DNA of 64,000 nt from Axinella damicornis (taxonomy: Eukaryota > Porifera > Demospongiae > Axinellida > Axinellidae), in NCBI GenBank assembly GCA_963931865.1, contig OZ007518.1:7306361-7370360 (forward strand), read 5' to 3'. The notes beneath the pieces are model-generated. The model saw only the letters and a list, made by a program, of their open reading frames with translations, searched no databases and was not told the origin of the DNA. Of the stretch, positions 12,859 to 26,000 are shown piece by piece. The translations under genes and the position numbers were made by a program. The stretch's first letter is position 1. Every line of letters starts with the position of its first letter.

Positions 12859-13471
12859 TACACACACACATAATAAAATATTATATCGTACAGATACAGC
12901 AGTAAAAACTCATAATTTGCATCTTGTACCACAACATGCAGAGGGGTGATCAGGCAGCTGACTCGGGGGAAGGTACACTTAAACACTTTACTTCTTGTAT
13001 GTAGCATAATATGACCACCAATGATAGACAACCAGAAAACAATGTAACTGACTGGCAGAGCTCGATCAGACCAGCACTCATGCAGCAGGCTATGCAGTAA
13101 TGTCGTTTGGATGATTGAAATAGTACATACCTTTCAACGTCTTTACTGCAACGACGTTGGGGGGTCCATTCCAGTTTGTCAGATGTGCCTTGTACACAAT
13201 ACCAAACTCTCCTGTATGTATGGAATAAATAGGGGGCTACAACGTAATTGGTGTACACAGATTAGTTATAAAAAAGAACGTTTGTAGGCATGACACTGGT
13301 TGTACTGCTGGAAGGATGCCCCAACTATAATACTGTGTTTGAAAGTGGGTACAAGGCCAGTGGCACAATGCACTTTGGCTTCCTGATTGTCCTGTTGGCA
13401 ATTATGAAGTGCACCTGTTACTTGAGTAGTGCTATCATAACAGTCCTAAGGGCATCACAAGTAGATGTAGA

Positions 13472-13507
<36 letters not shown>

Positions 13508-16500
13508 ACTATTGAATTACATGGTATGCAATATGCCAATGAGCCTTTCCACCCATGCAGACACACCAGCATTGTAATGCAGGGGGAAGTCTGGTAAAAC
13601 CGCCTATATGGTGATGTACCAGGACTTTGGATGGACATACAAGTCCAGCTATGTCACTGAACGTAACATGTTCTACCAATCCTTCGTCACATTAGTACTG
13701 CAAGAAACAAATGTCGAGGTAAAAATGCGTGCATGGGTATGAGGCAATGCAGTTGCATATTTGGCCATAATAATTATCACTGCAGAACATAGGTACTTAG
13801 CCTTTAAGTTAGTGTATGCAGTTTCAGCGCGTTCCCAATGCAAGGGTTCTGGGATGTTACTATTACATTAGACATGCATATGTACATGTAGGCATTATGG
13901 GATCGTAATTACAGCAGCATGCTTAGCCGCTCAAACATGTATACACAACTGCATAATGAAATCATTACACTACGAGCTGCTCAAGTACTTATATTCTTGG
14001 CAACAACTCAATTATGATATTTCAAAAAATTATTGCTGCTGTTCTCAAAAACACATGTATTGCAATTATTGAAATGCATGATTTGATATTTTGTCATGGA
14101 GTACACGGTGTAGTATGAACACCTGGCTACATACATGCATTTTATGCTAAGAAGCTGTAATTTGCCAATTACAACGCACGTAGTGTATTTGCCATGTATA
14201 GGATTGGTGTGCCTAATCACTGGATGGAAACATGCATGGATTGGAATAGTTTGATGGACTGCGCAGTACCTGACTTGGCATACAAACAGGAATTTATAGC
14301 CAGCTCTGGCTGGTATTGATCTGTGTTGGTTCCTCGCAGACCAACGATCAAAAGTCACCTGCATTTAATAAGCTAGCTACATAGTAGCCTTAGAGTCTTC
14401 TGCATGAGGTCTGACAGGATTTGCATACAAGACAGTTTTAAACTGCGCTAACTGCTGTGCATCAAATATTCCATTGTCCATTCGGTAGTTAATTCCACCA
14501 TTCCAGCCCAACAAGACACATGTAAGGGACAAAACGTAGTCATTCTAAAATTTCATTTCACAGTGAACTGTTCGTTGTTGCAAATACACAAGACAGGGCT
14601 CACCTTGGCCAATGCTCTCCAAGAGTCGGATCTGATCATCGGAAATGACAAGCTCCTGTGGCAACTTCTGAGCTGATTCAGTTAAGTGCAGTGATCCAAC
14701 AAGCATTCCTGTGTATAATTTAAGATGACAGTATTCATGGTTTACAAACAGAATCGGAGCTCTCCACTGAAAAGTACTTAATCGGGTGCATGGATGATAT
14801 ACAGTTAATAGTACGTGTATAGTTGACTTACTCTGAGCTAATATACTGTATCTTTGATCTTCCTCCACTTCATGTGGCTCTTCCTTAGTCCCAGACACAA
14901 TCCTGGGAACATACAAGAATCAATATTGCTCTTTCCAACTTATTTCCATACACTAGCTAGTACTACCCTTATTAAAATTGTACATACACTAACTTCTTTT
15001 TGCTTCAGCAAAAGTCAATAGGTGGGTTGCTAGTCAATAGTCAGTACGGCAAATCTGAAACCATCCAGCTCTAATATACACATGGCTCAGGATCACCTCT
15101 ACCAATCATATGCATCAACACAGATCTCTCATGTACTGGATGCTTAAAGTTGAGGAGGAGTGAAAGAAAAAGGCCTAGCAGATGTCATTAGCTAAGCTCT
15201 GGCTAATGTATTTACCCACTTACATCAGTTTCTGCTTTGCTTTTCTGTGCTTCTTGCGTGTCACAATCAGTGCTACAACAGTGATCACCAAAAGAGTGAC
15301 AAAAATTACCAGCAATCCGACTGCAACTGTTGAAGCAATGATGCGTATACTATCAGAAGCTGTGTGGGAGGATGGAGATTCCACCGGAGTGGATTCCACA
15401 GGAGTGAAGGAAGAAGATTCCACAGGAGTGGGGGGTGGATTTCTACAAGTGCTGCGGGATATCCTTTCATCAGGGTCCACAGGCACCCGGACAAGCTGAA
15501 TCAGGACAAGAAAGGAATCTGATTTCATCTACTAGAAGTGGACCACAAGTTACAAAACAGATGTTTGTGCATTGTGTCTCTGTAACAGCTGATGTGATGC
15601 TCACTACAAGGATGCAGAAGTAATCATGTTGGTACTGAGTTTGCCACAATTATCTGCTGTGCAAAGTGCCAAAATTCCAATAGTATCCACTTGAGCAGCC
15701 TTGCACTTTCATTTTTTTGATTTTGTGGTGATTCTTAAAATATTTAGGTCACAAAACAGCCTCAGAAATAATTCGGGAAACACAATTAAGTTTTCGCCTA
15801 GAATTGTTGTGCTTGTTCATTCATGACTGCCTTATGATATCTATCATAAGGTAGCCTTGTTCCCATGCCTCTGCCCAGATTTTATCTTGCGAGATAACAT
15901 CTGGGCGGAGGCCTGGAGACGAGGCTAACCATAAAGTACTCTGTTGCTAACCTGCTGGGCAGTGAGGGCATAAATATAATCCCCACCATGTGACGGCACA
16001 AGCTGGGTGATGTCATCATCATCATCTCTAGTATCAGGAACAATAGCCTCATCTCTAACCAGCTCAGCATGAGTTGAATTTGTGAGCTGGACCTGTATAT
16101 CAAACAGAAAATGGAGGGAAAAGACCCCAGGTAGCATGCATGTGACCAGTCAATGCATGGAATAGTTAAGAGGCTAGGCTGTCCAGTTAGGTTCCTTCCA
16201 ATGGCAAGAATTGCAGTAAACATGCTTGCTTCTTCTAGAGACAGTCAGTAGTTTTGTACCATGCCAAGGTTCATCATCTTGATCTACACTTACCCAATAT
16301 CCCCAGTCCCACTGGCGGATCCAGGGGTACTTCGTTGAGTTCGGTCGAACTACCCAGAATTATACCCACAAAATATCGTAGACTACGTATCGTCCCATAC
16401 CATCCCTAAATTCTATGCTTCAACAATGCGGTGGGACTGCATGAGGATGGGCTATGGCATTTCCCATTGCTATTTTGAGAGGTGGAGTACGGCAGACCAT

Positions 16501-18621
16501 TGACAAATTTTTGAACGACATGTCTGCCTTCTGCTTCATATACTGGCAGCATCCCAACATCCTGCTGTCCAGATAAGCACAATACATAATATAGGTTCGG
16601 CAGTGGTTTGGTGTCAGATTGAATGAACACAGCGATCGAGCTAGGGCTCTGCTGCAAACATAACTTTTTCGACTTGTAAATAACATCAAAAGTTTATATT
16701 GATCTGTTACTAACTTCAACTTGTATAAGCTAATCTATGAACTCTTGATGGCATATATATGTAACACGACATAAAAACTACCAATTAGCTGTGAACTCTA
16801 CTAATAGCAAGGTTGAGGAAACTATAATGTAGCTAACCAATCCTCAGGTGTTTTAATGCAGGCGTTCGAATACAGCATTTTTCATGGAAAAGGGGGATGT
16901 TGGAATTAATTGGGTGTTCGAAATAATAATTATTAGAGTCACTAAGGAATGTATTTCCCTGCGATAACAGTTGAAGATTTGTATATACCATTTTGGAGTG
17001 CTTTCATCCGGTTACTCCTTACCTGAAACAATCTTCTACCATGTGTTCCCAAAAACAGGTAGTGCAAGCCACTAATGAGGTGCTGAGTGTATGCCATGGA
17101 GCTGAAACCGGTTGGAGCCTCCAGGGAGAGCAATGGGAATAGCTCATCCAGTGAATCATCCACCTCAAGCCCTGGCAGAAGTGGTCCAAGGTTACAGGTG
17201 CTAATATCCTGAAGGGGTAAAAGCATTCAGTTCCTTGACATTTAATGAGCCTCAAACGGAAATGGAATGGAATGGGATATCTGGCATGTGACAAAAGGAT
17301 TCCAACTCTCAAGGACATCAAAGGAAATGTCGCAGCCAAACAACTTGTCCGACAGGTCACAATGAGCAGGTGCTACTCCCCAAAAACTGTAAAATTATAG
17401 TCTCAACGATTAATTATACTCAGACTGAGTTACAGCTCATGCACAAACATGGTGCATAATTACTGTCACGAGGTTTAATTTCCCAGAGCATCATATGCAG
17501 AAATTCAATACATATAATGATGTTACTGTGTCAGACTATAGCTATAGTTTGCCTTGTTCCCAGGCCTGGTCTTACCAAGCATTTCCTGTTTACAACTTGT
17601 GTCTTTTACAAGATGCAGCTTTCTGCTGTCATGAGGGCCACAATTAAAAATGAAGTATGCTCACCATTGAATCTATCTGCTGCGGCAGAAGAGTTGAACA
17701 AGGTTCCTCGATATCTCTTCCGATACCAGACATTCCACTTCCTGTGATGCATGTCTCAAACTTCTGATCCATACGTTCATTGATTTCTGAGAGATTGAAG
17801 GCACAAATATGGAAAGTAGCAGAATTAAAAACTTGAAATGTAAGAAGCACTGTTTCCACACCGAATGGTTCTTCAGAATCCACAAATGTAGCTGCAATGG
17901 CTGACTCAAAGTCGGCACATTTGAGTTCTAATTCAAAGTACGAGGCAAATATGCCCAGTGGGGATGGTTGGTCTCCATTGTCACTCAGACAGAGCCTAGT
18001 TACAACCACTTCATTGTTTATGCTGACAACAAAGTACTGATAGCCCCCGTTAGAAAACACAGTAAGAAACTCCCTTGACACAAAAATACTCAGCTCCCTC
18101 TGCTCTGCATACTGTATAAATGTATATGGTGGATGAAAAGATTCCAGTAGGCTGCCTCTAGTGATGGCAGAAGGTCTGTCTATAGCTAGGCGCCGGCTTT
18201 GTCTTGTACCGTACGTCACTGACAAATTTCCACTGTCAGTCAGGGAAAGGTCAGCCGGAACATTAAATTCACCAGGTTCTAGTATCGCTCCCTGCCAGAG
18301 AATATCAGAAAAGCTGTTGATTGGCGACAATACACAGTGAGCTGATCCACAAGCTAGCACATCTTCATCAAAAAATCCATCTGAAGTTCTGCTAGCAACG
18401 AGTAGTCTGTTTGGATTGTCCAGCATTACTGATTCATCCTCCACCAAGTCAGGAGTGAGCCTGTACAGAGCTGATGAGGACCCAACAATGACACTGTTGC
18501 CAGCCACCACCACATTCCTCAGGGTCTCCGAGGGCATTGCCGGGCAGAAGGAGAGGCAGCACACAGCTGCAACTTGGAGCAATATTCCTAGTGCGACTGT
18601 CAGCATCCTCATCATCTTCAT
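9479..18621 (-). CDS. Sema-domain receptor tyrosine kinase A (Met-like, 13 exons, 904 aa)
   Basis: Exons on the minus strand are 18621-17665, 17208-17023, 16651-16586, 16092-15952, 15495-15224, 14902-14832, 14708-14604, 13211-13131, 12606-12389, 11770-11658, 11470-11302, 10774-10632 and 9671-9479. All phases join, giving 904 residues. Residues 1-22 or so are a signal peptide. About 25-450 form a Sema propeller ([46 protein letters not shown]). There is a short linker with TPVES repeats, a membrane segment at about 502-529 and then a basic stop-transfer KKHRKAKQK. The kinase has GQGEFG (598-603), Lys623 in VAVK, Glu640, HRDLAARN (728-735), DFG (748-750) and KWMPLESL. Its activation loop [14 protein letters not shown] resembles the Met loop, with Phe where Met has its second tyrosine. 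The tail has a possible SH2-docking motif, YLEL. There is no full PSI and no IPT domain. The expected role is ligand-triggered tyrosine phosphorylation at the plasma membrane. Confidence 0.9.
10857..11194. repeat. 26-bp minisatellite, exactly 13 units, in an RTK A intron
   Basis: The unit starts GATATTGTCCCTCATGCC and ends AATAATGT; 338 bases equal 13 units of 26. The units are almost identical, differing only by GTCCC/ATCCC. It lies in the intron between the activation-loop exon and the next kinase exon of receptor A. Confidence 0.95.
12810..12862. repeat. Poly-C followed by (AC)n in an RTK A intron
   Basis: A run of about 18 C is followed directly by AC dinucleotides, in the intron between the P-loop exon and the alpha-C helix exon. 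Confidence 0.9.
13475..13506. repeat. Poly-C homopolymer, about 32 nt, in an RTK A intron
   Basis: A pure C run on the plus strand in the intron before the P-loop exon of receptor A. Confidence 0.9.
15852..15927. repeat. Fold-back element in an RTK A intron (TAGCCTCGTTCCCAG family)
   Basis: TAGCCTTGTTCCCATGCCTC pairs imperfectly with GAGGCCTGGAGACGAGGCTA, and inner arms CTGCCCAGAT and ATCTGGGCGG pair around a short loop. It ends about 25 bases from an exon boundary of receptor A. Confidence 0.75.
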
Positions 18622-20004
18622 AGCTATAGCAATAGTCTGTTCCCAGGCAAAGTCTTTCAGAACTAAAAGGGTAGCTATCTAAACTGCTAACTACATAGCC
18701 AACTCAGTCACGGTAACAGTAAAACTGGCTAGGCTGGTATATATCAGTTCTGGTGCATGACTTATTGCCACAGCAAGAATCATCGTATTATAAGTGAATA
18801 CCTCTCCACTATATTTGGCTGAGAAAATGTGAATGGGAGTCAAATATCAGTGACAGACCACAGCTAATGGAATACTTGTGGGTGTGTGTACTGTAATACC
18901 AGATCAAAACAATTTATGCTAAGAAAGTGACTTGCACAATAATTGGTAGCCTCAAAACATGTCCAGCTACAGCAGAGGCGTATATAGCCACATGCATCTT
19001 TAAGTTACAGGCATGAGGCCTTGGTGAATTTTGCTCGAGCATAATAGTACGTCCTGTGGAAGCATAAGAGCATAATATATGCTGGCATAATGAAGTGTTA
19101 TTGGAGCATTGTAATCCTGCCAGGTCTGACTTAGTTGGCGCTTTTCGTTTATCTATAATAGAACAGCCAGAACTAGCTTGACAATGTCTACTTCAGGTAG
19201 CTACAGGCTTAGTGATACATGGAAACTTATAGATCAGAGTTTGCCTAATAGGCCACGTGTGTTCATGAATGACATTATCACAAGCATAATGTGAACATGC
19301 TTAAAAGCATAATAATAATTATAGCAGTTTAAGAGCATTGAAGCATAGCATAAGGCCTAACAGGCATGCATGTCTTGGTGAAATTATTGAGAGGGGCAGG
19401 CTCTCATTACTTGTCAATGACCAACCATAAACAATGATTGCTTCCTGCGAGCCTGTGCCACATCACCATAACAATACTCACGGCATTACCATTCCTGGCA
19501 TGCATGGGGAAGAACGTGTATGTACGTCCTTCACTTATTAATCGTACCACATTAACATTATTGTGGAGAAATTATTTTAATGTTGCAGTACATGGTGTTA
19601 ATAGAAGCAGTAGTACATGTGAACACATCAAGTAAAAATTGGGAATAAAACACAGGCAAATGTGGGGAATTGTCCAAATTGCTTAAAAATGGATTAAAAC
19701 TTGTGCACCCCCTTCAAAGAAATGCCTGAAAATTGGAGAAACTCAATTCTTGGAAATCTTCTGAAACACATTTAGAACCAATTCCCATCTCAGGGGGGTG
19801 CAAACTTTGAAATGCGTTTTATTCCCGATTTTTACTTGATGCGTTCACACATGGTGTTAATAGAAGCAGTATTAAAGATTCACAAAATTCATAAAATAGT
19901 TCCATAGAATGAAGTCATTGTTAAATATTCATCACTGTTAACTTTTACACCTAATAAGATATAACACCTGGGTAACTAAGGATCAACGATGTCATGGTCA
20001 AGGA
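18622..20004. other. Spacer between the two tandem RTK genes
   Basis: This 1.4-kb stretch separates the start of receptor A from the end of receptor B and must hold the promoter of A. I see no obvious TATA box next to the receptor start. It also contains the fold-back element at 19591-19871. No open frame resembles a gene. Confidence 0.6.
19591..19871. mobile_element. Fold-back element with 33-bp inverted ends and 22-bp direct repeats
   Basis: Inverted repeats of about 33 bases lie at 19619-19651 (GTGAACACATCAAG...) and 19817-19849, with about two mismatches. Outside them an exact 22-base direct repeat starting CATGGTGTTAATAGAAGC occurs at 19591-19612 and 19850-19871. There is no coding capacity. 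The long direct repeats could be an unusual target duplication or a pre-existing duplication. Confidence 0.7.
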
Positions 20005-23000
20005 CTAGATTATATCATTGTCATCATCTGCTCTGGTATCCTGTAGTGACATGGCAAGCTCAAGGTAGCCAGCTGCTGACTCTAGAACACTGGAGATGGT
20101 TGCGACCAGCTCACAGAATTGTGGACGTTTCTCTGGCTCACTCTCCCAGCAGTTCTGCATTATCGAGTAGCTGCAATTGAGAAAGTTCAAAGTTCATTTT
20201 TTAACCCTTTAACCACCGAATTCTTCCCACCAAGACAACACATTTTCATGCATTCAGCGCACACCACTTTCGTAGGTACTCCTCTCCCACAGCATTCGCT
20301 CCTCAGCGGCCAAACTTGGTGGGGCCCGCACACATGGAGAGACCCCTCTGGCAATACCGTTAATGATATTCATGACCCCCCACAAGGCCAGCAATCGGAA
20401 AGGTCAAAGGTGGATGTCAGCCGGATTTTCGCCCAGCATTTCCCTAAACTTGGGCCAGATCTGACTGATGGCACACCTTACACCACCAATTTGCAGGTTT
20501 TCTTGAGGCCCTGGGTGGGGTCTATGAATATCATTAGAATCAAAAATTCTCGGGTCAATGAATCTCATTAAAATCAAAAAAAACGCCCACGACAGGCCGA
20601 AGGGGGGGCTGCCGCCCCCCCTTCGAAACCCCCCCGCTTGTACGTTTAGTGGGGGAGGCGCGCCGAAATCTGACCAAATTTTTGAGTTCGTGCCTTAAAG
20701 TCGTCCCTAGGCCCTCTGAAGACTTTTTGGTCTCTTTTTGGACTGGCGAGAAGCCCTACAAGTGCATAGGGTCTAAATGACGCCTATAGACGTCATTGGG
20801 GCTTAAAGGGTTAATGCATTTCAATTACCTGAAAGTGCGATGAACATCCTTCTTGGGACTGATAACTGTACTGCTATGATACGTACATGTACTTTAGGTA
20901 CATATCAGAGTTGCTTATTACAGAAACTGTGGTTTCTATAATTCTACCTGCATACGTTACTTTATAATTACAAGTAGCTGAGCTCACTTCGCTCGCTCAG
21001 CTACTTCCCCCTTGTTCGCCTACCGTGCGTAATCCGGCGCTGGACAGCTCTCTGAAGAGCTGCTTCTCCCCGATTGCGTCCGCTTCAGCTGCTGCTCCCG
21101 GGCCCAATTGCGGCATCTGCTTCCACTGCTTGCTCCCCGTTTGCCTCCGCATCCAGTTGCTGCTCCCCGATTGCGCCCGCTTCAGCTGCTGCTCGCTGCT
21201 TTCATGATCATCTGCTGCTCCCGATCGCGTCCGATTCGACTGCTGCTCCCCGATTGCGTCCGCTTCAACTGCTGCTCTCGCCCGATTGCATCCGCTTCGA
21301 CTGCTGCTCCCCGATTGCATACTGGATTCCAGCCCATGCCCGGTCCCAATGTTCTCGAACGTTCTTCGCGGAGTTCGAACATCCCACTTCCGTCACTCAC
21401 AGACAGGTAAAATCTTAATGTATTGATGATAGTAGATTCAAACTGATGATCATTCACTTGGAGTATATATGTATGTAGTGGTCAAATCCTTGTACAGTAG
21501 CCACACAGCATGCCGCATTAATGCCTAGAGGCCTCAAATGAACTCTGATTGCCCCTCACTATTATAACAGGGTAGGAGTTGGATGACTCACTGCTAACTA
21601 AGCCACAGTGCCTGCAAGCAACAGAGGATGTTTTACTCATAAATAGAGAGGGTGTGACTTTGCTTGCACATGTCGACAACAAAAACACTTCGCAAAGCCC
21701 TTGGGATGATGGGAAGACTTGAAGTGATGTTTCAAAAATTATATAGCAGTCTTCTACACAGTGCGAAGTTTCTACCAGCTTTGCAGGTAATATTTTAACT
21801 GAGAGTATTCTGTAAACAGACCAAGCTTGACAAACTACTATAACCACCCGCAATAAAGGAAACCATAAAACTTATCTTTTATTGCTGAATACCTGACCTT
21901 GAGAATCAGGAATGGTAGGTTTAACTCTTTACCAACCATAGATTCTGGAGGTCAGTTTTATAGCTTGTAATCTACTTAAACATACCCTAGATAAGGTTCC
22001 CATCGGTTTTCATGCTCCAAACTTCACACAGAACTGCACACAGCCATGCTTTCCACATTCGTGATTCTGACCACACCCACTCGTTAACGTGTACGCGATC
22101 AAGATGCTCGGGCGACGGTAACTTGCTCTGGCAGAAAAATCAGCCTTGAACACTGGAATTCAAGGCTCTGCAAGGTGAGACCACTGTTTTCTATGCCCAT
22201 TTATGCTTAAAACCCGAGAAATGGCCTATACTCGGCTCCAACCAAGGGCTGTTCAAAGCTGAGCGCAGACACGGCCATGCTGTTTGCACCCTTCGGGTGC
22301 ACACACCCACCTTCCCCTGCCCTGCCCTTTCTGCTGGTGCAGAGCCTATCTCCCAAGGACATTGCCGGATGTGACATCATGAAGGTGAAAGTCTCATGAT
22401 GCCAAAAGGCGTCATTGGTTGAGAAAGGGCTAAAAGCTTTATGACAGCATGCCGACTCTTCGTATCGATCCAGCAATAATTCAATTTAATTAGCAAACCT
22501 CCTTTCATCGTCAAAAGAAGGCTGTATTCATTGTCATCCAGGTTCATTGTTCTTGAGTTCCCTACAAAACAGCTGCCCAAACAATTAAAAAACAAGCTGT
22601 ATGCGATAATGGCCAGACAAGGTAGTCCTGAAATGTTGTGCGGGCATGGGATGGGAAACTATTATGCAACAAATAGCGGTCTCTCGATCATTGCTATTTG
22701 CTATGATGAAATAATCCAGCTTCTGTATGACGTACGTACTATGGAGCTCACATTTCCTCTGAGCAAGCTGCATTTGAGGGCTTCCCAAGTCTTCTTCCAT
22801 CCTCCAGCAACTGGGCGAGTGAGAGAGGGTCCACTCCAGCATAGGGGATCTTGCCAGCTGTGAAAACCTCCCAGCATGTTACACCAAAGGACCACTGCAA
22901 GAGATCATAAGAATAGTAGCCAAATCTTGCTGTTTATTCCACATTATTAGTTTTATAATGAGAGCCAATCAGTCCGGACAGGCTAGTCATTGGCTGAGAG

Positions 23001-26000
23001 CCGTGACTATTGAAAGTTCATTAATCAGAGCATCATGGGTATGGCTACAATCACGGATGGCTGCAAGGGCACACCTGCACTTGTGTGAAGCTTGGAGGGT
23101 TAAAACTCAAGTATGTATGTAGAAGGTAAAAGCAACTTCACAAACAGTGGATAACACATGCTTTTTCTACCTTTCCGAGCGAGCGCCAGGGAATGAGGCG
23201 ACCAGCATCTAATTTGTTTATGTATATTCTTGGAAATCACTTTGATCCAAACTCGTGGGTGGATTCATCCTAAAGAATAATTATGAAGCCACTGGACGCA
23301 ACATGAGCTTCATAGCCTCATTCTCAGTTCTGTGCCATTTTCAGTTGCACAAAGAACGGCCATTCTTCATGCAGACGGCACGGACCTGGGACCAAGGCTA
23401 GAGAGTTTGATATGATGTGTAAGTGTGTGGGTGGCTGGGAGGTAGCCATGTCACACGGCAGTTCTGTATTATGCTTTAGACAACACAAGAGCAACGTTAA
23501 CCACAAGAGCGACAGTGGCAAAGAAAAAGTGGTACGACCCGCTATCGTAGCGCACCGTGGAAGGCGGTGCTCGGAGGTGTTCTGTGTCTCCGCAGAGGCG
23601 TGGAGCACTGATCTGTCTGCACAAAGCACGTAAATGTTTTCGAATGTTTTATGATTAGCGATGAGGAAGCGCTCTCGCAGCATCATTTTGGGAAAGAAAG
23701 AGACCTTGGCTGGTGTGGAGTTTCAATGGCAGGCCCAGAACTACAATGTAGGACGAGAAACAGATGCCATCGCTAAGTCTGCGTATACGATCAGCACAGA
23801 TTATGCATGACGACACATGCACGTAATACTACAATCAGGTCGGCTGGAAAAGTGGTCCAGTCAAAGTCGGACCAGCCGAACCGCCTCTGAACCAACAGGA
23901 AACTATTGCACGGGTATAGGTGTACAGCTTACCACATCACTCTTTTGTGAGAACAGTCCCTCCTGCAGGCTCTCAAGAGGCATCCACTTGAAGGGAAGCT
24001 TGACACTGCTCCCTGACTTGTCCTGCCTGAAGTACCCAGAGGCATACATGTCCTCGGCCAGCCCAAAGTCGGCTACTTTGATGACACCACCGCCGTCAAT
24101 CCTGTGATCATGGGAGGTGCACACAGAGTCAGTCATGCAGAATTCTTCTAAGGAATTTATAACCAAACATATCACATAGGGTCACTCTGTGATTCCATTC
24201 AACCACTTCATGTATTGTCTTAGCAACAAATGGAGTCCAGGATACAGGATACCGCTAATTGCTAATTTAAAAGCTTGATAACTTACTCAAACTTACATGC
24301 AGTTTCTTGCTGCAAGGTCTCTGTGCACAAACTTCTGCAAAGCCAGATATTCCATTCCTTTGGCAACTTGGAAACACAGGTTGAGAAGGAGCTTCTGAAC
24401 TGCTCCAAGCTGGAGTGAGAATGATTATGTGCAGCGGCAATCTTAAAGACACGAGCAAAAGTATTGAAAAGGGGATTGCATGCTGTCCTCTGTAGTACTA
24501 CAATGGAGTGACTGGTCTTGGTCACACTCCTGGACACAGAACACACTCTTTCTGGGGGTAGGAATGGAGCTATTAACATTCTATGTCTCGTAGTCTCACT
24601 GTATCAAGATCCTGGTCATCCTTGATGGTGATGTTCTTCTTGTCTCTCCTGAGATAGTTTAGAAGACTTCCATTTTCCATGAATGGCATGACAATGGCTG
24701 GTCCACCCCCAACACTCACACACACCCCAATCAGGGTCATCACGTTCGGATGGTCAAAGTACTTCATCTTCAAGATCTCATCTGTCATGCTGTGTACGTC
24801 ATTCACTGTGAACAGACCTGCAAGGGTCAAATGCATAATACCATTTTAGTGATGCACGGTATGCGTCTTTAAAATTGATGTTGAGATTTGGAAGCCTTCA
24901 TTGTCCTGGTTTCCATTACAAACACATCTATGGAAGATCAAAGCACAGCTACGGAAGGCCTAAACAAAGCTCTGTAAGTAATGCACCGATATTTGGGAAC
25001 TTAGGTACATACGTACAAAGCCAGGATAAGCCTTCCTCATCTTGGGAAGAAAACTTCCGATTCTCAGAAAAGAAGCCTTCTGGTTTTCAGAAGAAGCCTT
25101 CCGGTTTGCGACAAAGCTGTGCCACAAATGCACGTCGGAAAAACATTCCGAATCTCGGCATCAATTTTCAAGACGTGTACTACATAATTATTGTGATGGA
25201 ATTAAGATGCAGACAAGCAATGTCGTACGCCCTTAGCAATAAGATCAGAAATGGTGGCGAAGGATGAACAACTACAGCATGTACACAATTATAATGGCAG
25301 GAATGTGATTGTATGACTACCAAAGGGATATGGCCAAGTCAAATGAGCTGTGAGGTCTTACTGTTTGAATTTGTGCCTCACATCCACTTTGGAAGGCAGA
25401 AGTGGCGTATTGCCATAACAGACTTGGAAACCATGGTGCTTGTGTGTAGATAAACATGACCACAGGTGGAATTGGAAATCATTTCTGGTGTCACCAGAAT
25501 TAACTTCAATTCGCTATGTCGACCAATTTTCTTCTGGCAGAGCTCACTACAAAACAGCACTGGGTGCATAGTATTTTACACTTCCTGTACAAATGTTTAT
25601 ACAAGAACACTTCGGTACATTGTGGTAGTGGTAAACAGAAAAGTAGTAGCAGTTAAGGACAGTCATAACAATTATGTCACCATGGTAACTAATTCATTGT
25701 ACACTTGTTTACTAATGATTCATGGGTACCATGAGCTTGTCTTAACTGGTCTGAGAACTCAGAGCTGCATGTATTCATGTGGCAAGCCAGTAGGGTAGTT
25801 TGGATCCATGAGCTTGCCTTAACTGGTCTGATAACTCAGAGCTGCATGTATTCATGCGGCAAGCCAGTAGGGTAGTTTGAATCCATGAGCTTGCCTTAAC
25901 TGATCTGAGAACTCAGAGCTGCATGTATTCATGTGGCAAGCCAGTAGGGTAGTTTGGACGATTGTAATACCTTTCAAAGTTTTCACTGCTACGACTTTGG

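Noticed and set aside
20997..21457. Ser/Arg/Ala-rich and Leu/Pro-rich frames on opposite strands
   Set aside because: GC-rich tandem repeat inside the last intron of receptor B; no start context, domain or paralogue.
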